A stretch of DNA of 43,735 bases from Bacteroidales bacterium. GTDB taxonomy: Bacteria; Bacteroidota; Bacteroidia; Bacteroidales; UBA932. Of the stretch, positions 39,623 through 43,735 are shown piece by piece. Made by a program: the position numbers and the translations under genes. The notes below the pieces were generated by a model, which was not told the DNA's origin, made no database searches, and saw nothing but the letters and a program-made list of their open reading frames with translations. The DNA is taken from positions 1 through 43,735 of the forward strand of contig JAFXNQ010000024.1 in assembly GCA_017529425.1 (NCBI GenBank). The letters run 5' to 3'. Numbering within the stretch: the first letter of the stretch is position 1; each line of letters starts with the position of its first letter.

Positions 39623-41638
39623 TTATTTCAACATCGCCTTGACCTGATTATAAACGTTTTCTGCGGTGAAGCCCAGCTTCTGGTCAAGGACTTTGTAGGG
39701 AGCTGAGAAACCGAAGCTCTCAAGTCCAAATACCTTGCCATTTGCACCCACAAGACCTTCGAGGTTCACGGGAAGGCCGGCGGTGAGGCCGAATACCTTC
39801 TTGCCTGCGGGGATAACGCTCTGCTGGTATGCCTTTGTCTGGCTGCGGAACAGCCCCTCGGAAGGGGCCGAAACGATGCGAACCTTCACGCCGTCCTTGC
39901 GGAGCAGTTCTGCACCTGCTACCAAGGTAGAAACTTCGCTGCCGGATGCGACCATAATCACATCGTAACGGTCGTCGCTGCCTGCAACCACGTATGCACC
40001 CTTGGCAACCTGGCTGTAATCGTTGCCCTCCGGCAGGTTGGTGATGTTCTGGCGGGAAAGGATGAGGCAGGTAGGGGTTGATGTATTCTCCATAGCGAGC
40101 TTCCAGGCCACGGTGGTCTCCTCAACATCTGCAGGACGCAGTACCAGAGTGGAGTTCTTGCCGTGATGGTTTTTGAGTTTCTCCATCAGGCGGATCTGTG
40201 CCTCCTGCTCTACAGGTTCGTGGGTCGGACCGTCTTCACCTACGCGGAATGCGTCGTGGGTCCAGATGAATTTCACGGGAGTCTCCATCAGCGCTGCCAT
40301 ACGGATAGCGGGTTTCATGTAGTCTGAGAATACGAAGAATGTTCCGCAAGCGGGGATAACGCCGCCGTGCAGTGCCATACCCAGGCAGCAGCAAGCCATT
40401 GTGAGCTCTGCCACACCGGCCTGAAGGAATGCACCGGAGAAGTCACCGGCTTTGAGGGCGTGGGTCTTCTTGAGGAAGCCGTCGGTCTTGTCGGAGTTGG
40501 AGAGGTCTGCGGAGGATACTATCATGTTCTCTACCTGCTCTGCGAGAGCACCCAGCACTGTGCTGCTGGCTGCGCGGGTTGCTGCACCTGCTTTCTGCTG
40601 GATAGCAGCCCAGTTGACCTCAGGAGCGGCTCCGCTGAACCATTTCTCAAGTTTAGCGGCCTTGTCGGGATTAGCCTTTGCCCAAGCGGCCTTGACAGCT
40701 TTGCGCTCTGCCACGATTGCGAGCAGCTCTTTGCGGCGGCGGTTGTAGAGCCTCTTCACGTTGGGGAATACCTTGAAGGGGTTCTCAGGGTCACCGCCAA
40801 GGTTCTTGATGGTATTGACGTATGCGTCGCCACCAAGGGGTGCGCCATGGGTTGCACAGCAATTCTCGTAGCTGCTGCCGTCTGCTTTGCGTGCTCCCTT
40901 GCCCATTACGGTGTGGCCTATAATCAGGGTCGGAGCGTCCTTAACGGCCTGAGCCTTCTTGAGGGCGCGACGGATCTGCTGAACATCGTTGCCGTTGATC
41001 TCGAAGACCTTCCAGCCCCATGCCTGATATTTCTTGGCGACATCTTCGCTGGTAACATCCTTAACCTCCGTAGAGAGCTGGATATCGTTGCTATCGTAGA
41101 ACATGATCAGGTTATCCAGCTTCAGGTGACCTGCAAGGCGTCCTGCGCCCTGGGAAATCTCCTCCTGGATACCGCCGTCGGAAATGTATGCATAGATGGT
41201 CTGGTTCATCACCTCTTCGCCCAGGCGTGCTGCCAGGAACTTGGCTGCGATAGCGGCGCCCACTGCAAAGGTATGACCCTGACCCAGAGGACCGGAGGTA
41301 TTCTCAATACCGCGCTCCACGCAAACTTCCGGGTGACCGGGTGTCGGGCTGCCCCACTGGCGGAACGCCTCAAGTTCACGCAGTTTGAACTTGCCGGTCA
41401 GGGCAAGGGTGGAATAGAGCATCGGGGACATGTGTCCGGGATCGAGGAAAAAGCGGTCACGGCTCTCCCAACGGGGATTTTCGGGGTCATAAACCAAAAA
41501 TTCGGAGAAGAGTACGTTAATAAAATCTGCACCGCCCATGGCGCCGCCCGGGTGGCCAGAATTTGCTTTTTCAACCATAGATGCCGCGAGAATACGGATA
41601 TTGTCCGCAGCGAGATTCATTGTAGAGATTCTGTTCAT
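39623..41638 (-). CDS. tkt: Transketolase
   Basis: A 671-residue thiamine-diphosphate enzyme of the non-oxidative pentose phosphate pathway, which transfers two-carbon units between sugar phosphates. The N-terminal domain has SGHPGGAMG and the diphosphate-binding motif YISDGGIQEEISQGAG. The pyrimidine domain has TIAWTHD-like FIWTHDAFRVGEDGPTHEPVEQ (residues ~425-446). The C-terminal domain completes the fold. Length matches full-size transketolases. The ATG at 41638 gives MNRISTMNLAADNIR; the second Met is also possible. A -7 element lies 46 bp upstream. The sigma factor gene begins at the next base. Confidence 0.97.
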   Translation of the reverse strand: MNRISTMNLAADNIRILAASMVEKANSGHPGGAMGGADFINVLFSEFLVYDPENPRWESRDRFFLDPGHMSPMLYSTLALTGKFKLRELEAFRQWGSPTPGHPEVCVERGIENTSGPLGQGHTFAVGAAIAAKFLAARLGEEVMNQTIYAYISDGGIQEEISQGAGRLAGHLKLDNLIMFYDSNDIQLSTEVKDVTSEDVAKKYQAWGWKVFEINGNDVQQIRRALKKAQAVKDAPTLIIGHTVMGKGARKADGSSYENCCATHGAPLGGDAYVNTIKNLGGDPENPFKVFPNVKRLYNRRRKELLAIVAERKAVKAAWAKANPDKAAKLEKWFSGAAPEVNWAAIQQKAGAATRAASSTVLGALAEQVENMIVSSADLSNSDKTDGFLKKTHALKAGDFSGAFLQAGVAELTMACCCLGMALHGGVIPACGTFFVFSDYMKPAIRMAALMETPVKFIWTHDAFRVGEDGPTHEPVEQEAQIRLMEKLKNHHGKNSTLVLRPADVEETTVAWKLAMENTSTPTCLILSRQNITNLPEGNDYSQVAKGAYVVAGSDDRYDVIMVASGSEVSTLVAGAELLRKDGVKVRIVSAPSEGLFRSQTKAYQQSVIPAGKKVFGLTAGLPVNLEGLVGANGKVFGLESFGFSAPYKVLDQKLGFTAENVYNQVKAMLK

Positions 41639-41683
41639 ATCTGGGTTGTTTTGTGTATTTGTCTATGTGTAGTTTACGAACCA

Positions 41684-41691
41684 CAAAAGTA
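41684..41691 (-). promoter_or_regulatory. -7 element of tkt
   Basis: Minus-strand TACTTTTG matches TAnnTTTG and lies 46 bp before the tkt ATG. No clear -33 partner is visible. Confidence 0.55.
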
Positions 41692-42073
41692 ATGAAAAAA
41701 GCAGTTATCTTCTAAGAAACCGAACCTATTCTTGTGGTGGCAGGCTCCGCATTGGACATTAAAGAGCATTAATATCAAATAGCTGGTTTTTCTTTGTTAT
41801 AATAAAACTGTTGAGACAAGTGTTGTTATAAGGATAGCGACTTGCTGGAAATTCCGACGCAAAGTGACCCCATGGTCGTGAAAGAGAAATCATAAGCAGA
41901 ATGCAAATTGGAGCTGTTTTCGTCCCTACAGCCTGCATTTCTGGTTCTGATGAAAAGGCAAGTTAACGGGGGTCAATTACATATAGCGAAATCCCTTGAT
42001 TGTCCCACAAAACTCCACTCCATGCCCAAGACTGTAAGCACGTATTCCAAACATTGTGCGAAAGCAAAGCAAA
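41692..42073. other. Intergenic stretch without a convincing gene, upstream of tkt
   Basis: No frame with recognisable motifs. A segment near 41844-41876 (TTCCGACGCAAAGTGACCCC) and GGGGGTCAATTA near 41969 resemble the GTGACCCC-type terminal repeats of IS21-family insertion sequences, so this may be an insertion scar. No transposase sequence is visible. Confidence 0.35.
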
Positions 42074-42172
42074 TTATTCCCGATAGTTATAAAAGCTTAT
42101 GTCGATGCCGTAGCGTTCGCGGTAGAAAACCAGCGCATGGCTGTCAGTTAGATTAACCGCATAGTGATGCAA
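42074..42172 (-). pseudogene. Possible C-terminal gene fragment downstream of the Rhs immunity gene
   Basis: A 32-codon minus-strand frame from a TTG, preceded by two stops, reads HHYAVNLTDSHALVFYRER and then YGIDISFYNYRE before TAA. The composition looks like real protein, unlike the other frames here. Rhs loci often keep fragments of displaced toxin or immunity genes. I do not recognise the family. Confidence 0.3.
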
Positions 42173-42210
42173 TTATTAACAATCCGTCAGATGATAGAAC
42201 GGGAAGCCGT

Positions 42211-42603
42211 TCATTCAATTTGACAAAGCAGATTTGTTATTTGTTCTACAATACTATTGATAAAACTCTGATCGAATTCAAAGGAGTACCGGAGAGATCC
42301 GCGACTTCCTGCATAAACCCTAACATTCGCGTTTATATGTCCCGTTGTCTCTAGACTTAAAGAGATGATGACTTCTCGCTCAATAGACGTAAATGTATAG
42401 TCATATAATTGAAAGGAGGACATTGATTTAAGAGCTTCAGCAAAACGGTTTAGCTCAGCAATAGAATACCAAACATTCAAGTTAGCCATAAACGGATGAT
42501 GCCAAATCTCTATCGTGAATAAAATCTCTTTAATCAAATCCGTTTTACATTGTTGGAAACGTATCTCGACGTCACCGTCGGAATTATATAGGAGGAGAAA
42601 CAT
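42211..42603 (-). CDS. Probable immunity protein of the Rhs toxin
   Basis: A 130-residue protein of mixed alpha/beta character without signal peptide or membrane helix. It starts MFLLLYNSDGDVEIRF and ends ITNLLCQIE. I do not recognise the family. It follows the Rhs gene by 7 bp on the same strand, in the standard toxin-immunity order. The frame is open further upstream to 42651, which would overlap the toxin end by 41 bp; I prefer the ATG at 42603 because it lies just after the toxin stop. Small acidic cytosolic proteins in this position normally bind and block the toxin domain of their own Rhs protein. The AT-rich composition contrasts with most of the window and suggests recent exchange. 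Confidence 0.6.
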   Translation of the reverse strand: MFLLLYNSDGDVEIRFQQCKTDLIKEILFTIEIWHHPFMANLNVWYSIAELNRFAEALKSMSSFQLYDYTFTSIEREVIISLSLETTGHINANVRVYAGSRGSLRYSFEFDQSFINSIVEQITNLLCQIE

Positions 42604-42610
42604 ATTAGAG

Positions 42611-43735
42611 TTATTTAGCGTAGAAACATCTATGGAATACAAAACCATCACTATTAATACCTATGGTGTAAATACCAGAATTGCCATTGATTGTCCCTGG
42701 ATAGTAATAAAACATTGCCCCATCACTAAGTCTAAAGTCGGCAGCACCATATTGAATAATAATATCATCAAAAGAAATAGGATAGTTATGATAAAGGTCA
42801 GTTTGGGTATATACTCGAGGACGGTATCCCTTTATCAGTGGTCTTTTTATATTTAATTGTGGTTGTAGATCAGATGGGTCAAAATCTGAGACTTGACTTG
42901 CTTCATAGCGGATTCTAATATCATCTGGGAAGTCGCCTAACTCAGAAGCTTTGGGGATGGTCGGCTCTTTGATTTTGACGGGACTATCATTTCTCACAGT
43001 TTGCTGCGATAAATCTATTGTAGTGCGAGGTTCCTTTCCTGTCCAAAAATTCTTACCGTCAAGTTTTGCAGATATGCCTTGCATGATTCCCCCCATTGCC
43101 GCCCCGGATAGCATACCGAGCGCCATGCCCTGAGCACCGGCATTAAAGGCTCCGTCGAGAGTTCCGGTAGATAACGCACCAAACCCCAATCCGTTGATGG
43201 CACCTGCGGCAGCTCCGGAGAACGCCCCGGTTATTGCGCCGCCGACGAACCCTCCATATCCTGCTGCAGCCACAACTGGCGCAAGGGCGGTGGCAACATA
43301 GCCGCCCGCAAACGCAGCAGCACCTCCTATTGCAGATCCAGCAGCAATGCAACCGAACATATCCCAACCCGACAACCCTTTGGCCTGACCAATCTTATAT
43401 CCTTGTATACCACCGAAAGTGGCCCCGATAATAGCTCCTGTAACAAGAATCATCGTGGTTGTTATCACGAACTCCCCGTCCGGATCATTATACTTCAGTG
43501 GATTGTTGAGGCAATACGCATATCGGTTGAAGTTTATAGGGAGGTCGGGAGCCTGGATGAACGGATCCGGGGAAAGGAACCGCCCGAGGATAGGATCGTA
43601 GAGACGGGCGTTCATGTTGACTAGACTGAAGCTGTCAAGGTACTCATGACCGCACCATCCACGCCACAGATAGGAGGACGGCGTGCCGCTGCCCCAGGCT
43701 CCGTATGTTTTCTTCTCTAATGATGTCCCGCTGGA
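42611..43735 (-). CDS. Rhs-family polymorphic toxin, C-terminal part
   Basis: The frame is open to the window edge, so the N-terminal and main repeat region lie outside. The visible ~374 residues start with the Rhs core GHEYLDSFSLVNMNARLYDPILGRFLSPDP, here split as GHEYL..LVNMNARLYDP and GRFLSPDP. A Gly/Ala-rich hydrophobic stretch (about nt 43090-43460) follows, then a variable C-terminal domain of ~130 residues ending YTIGINSDGFVFHRCFYAK. In Rhs proteins the C-terminal tip is the delivered toxin and is cut off after the core. The tip family is not known to me; its YHNYPISFDD segment may mark a conserved group. The immunity candidate follows. Confidence 0.85.
   Translation of the reverse strand, partial: SSGTSLEKKTYGAWGSGTPSSYLWRGWCGHEYLDSFSLVNMNARLYDPILGRFLSPDPFIQAPDLPINFNRYAYCLNNPLKYNDPDGEFVITTTMILVTGAIIGATFGGIQGYKIGQAKGLSGWDMFGCIAAGSAIGGAAAFAGGYVATALAPVVAAAGYGGFVGGAITGAFSGAAAGAINGLGFGALSTGTLDGAFNAGAQGMALGMLSGAAMGGIMQGISAKLDGKNFWTGKEPRTTIDLSQQTVRNDSPVKIKEPTIPKASELGDFPDDIRIRYEASQVSDFDPSDLQPQLNIKRPLIKGYRPRVYTQTDLYHNYPISFDDIIIQYGAADFRLSDGAMFYYYPGTINGNSGIYTIGINSDGFVFHRCFYAK

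Noticed and set aside
40367-41692. 441-codon frame antisense to transketolase
   Set aside because: Same cause: complement of biased codons, with Cys-rich nonsense composition.
41908-42156. 82-codon plus-strand frame upstream of the Rhs locus
   Set aside because: No motif, unusual composition, and no promoter. The minus strand carries the more protein-like fragment.
1-43735. CRISPR array, rRNA genes or complete insertion sequence
   Set aside because: No regularly spaced repeats, no rRNA motifs and no transposase frame were found.

Overview
The window looks like a chromosome segment from the order Bacteroidales (Bacteroidota), probably gut- or host-associated. The evidence is promoter elements of the Bacteroidota form TTTG/TTG-N19-20-TAnnTTTG, a Bat aerotolerance operon, a dipeptidyl-peptidase 7-type S46 protease, a GTPase-defective EF-G paralog of the Bacteroides EF-G2 type, and fimbrillin-like lipoproteins with BspA leucine-rich repeats and FISUMP (Fibrobacter succinogenes major paralogous) domains. 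I cannot name the species.

Layout. (1) 1-4171: the 3' part of a modular surface protein, then a RhuM-Fic fusion. (2) 4246-6200, minus strand: exbB-exbD-tonB, an energy transduction module. truA follows on the same strand. (3) 7084-15595: the Bat operon in order moxR, DUF58 gene, a small membrane protein, batA, batB, batC, then batD and batE fused in one reading frame. (4) 15620-16225: an ORF6N-domain gene, convergent with bat. (5) 16395-23003: an accessory surface-protein locus. It has a candidate promoter, a G10 tract, a long leader hairpin, a 40-residue peptide gene and two large lipoproteins. The second ends in a FISUMP domain whose last ~50 codons look like the variable region of a diversity-generating retroelement (DGR). 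Four hairpins and a short MutS-domain-I-like gene of the DGR accessory type follow. No reverse transcriptase or template repeat is in the window. (6) 23566-24325: a HigB/HigA-type toxin-antitoxin pair, a bidirectional terminator and tRNA-Gln(CUG). (7) 24514-28452, minus strand: Mrp ATPase, aspS, ychF. (8) 28567-34479: a secreted nuclease-family protein, then thyA-folA, a sodium symporter and the S46 peptidase packed as one operon. (9) 34540-38031: EF-G2, an ABC ATPase and a tRNA methyltransferase. (10) 38009-41638, minus strand: transketolase, ECF sigma factor, probable anti-sigma factor and a Spy-like periplasmic protein with a collagen-like tail. (11) 42074-43735, minus strand: the end of an Rhs polymorphic toxin, its probable immunity gene and a gene fragment.

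The most unusual material is the 16.4-23.0 kb locus. Three surface proteins there and at the window start are built from the same interchangeable blocks, and one carries a DGR-like hypervariable end. Also notable are an intergenic repeat present twice (24437-24511 and 29568-29641) whose hairpin loop is flipped between copies, the BatD-BatE fusion and the EF-G2 gene. All assignments come from reading the sequence. No database search was run.
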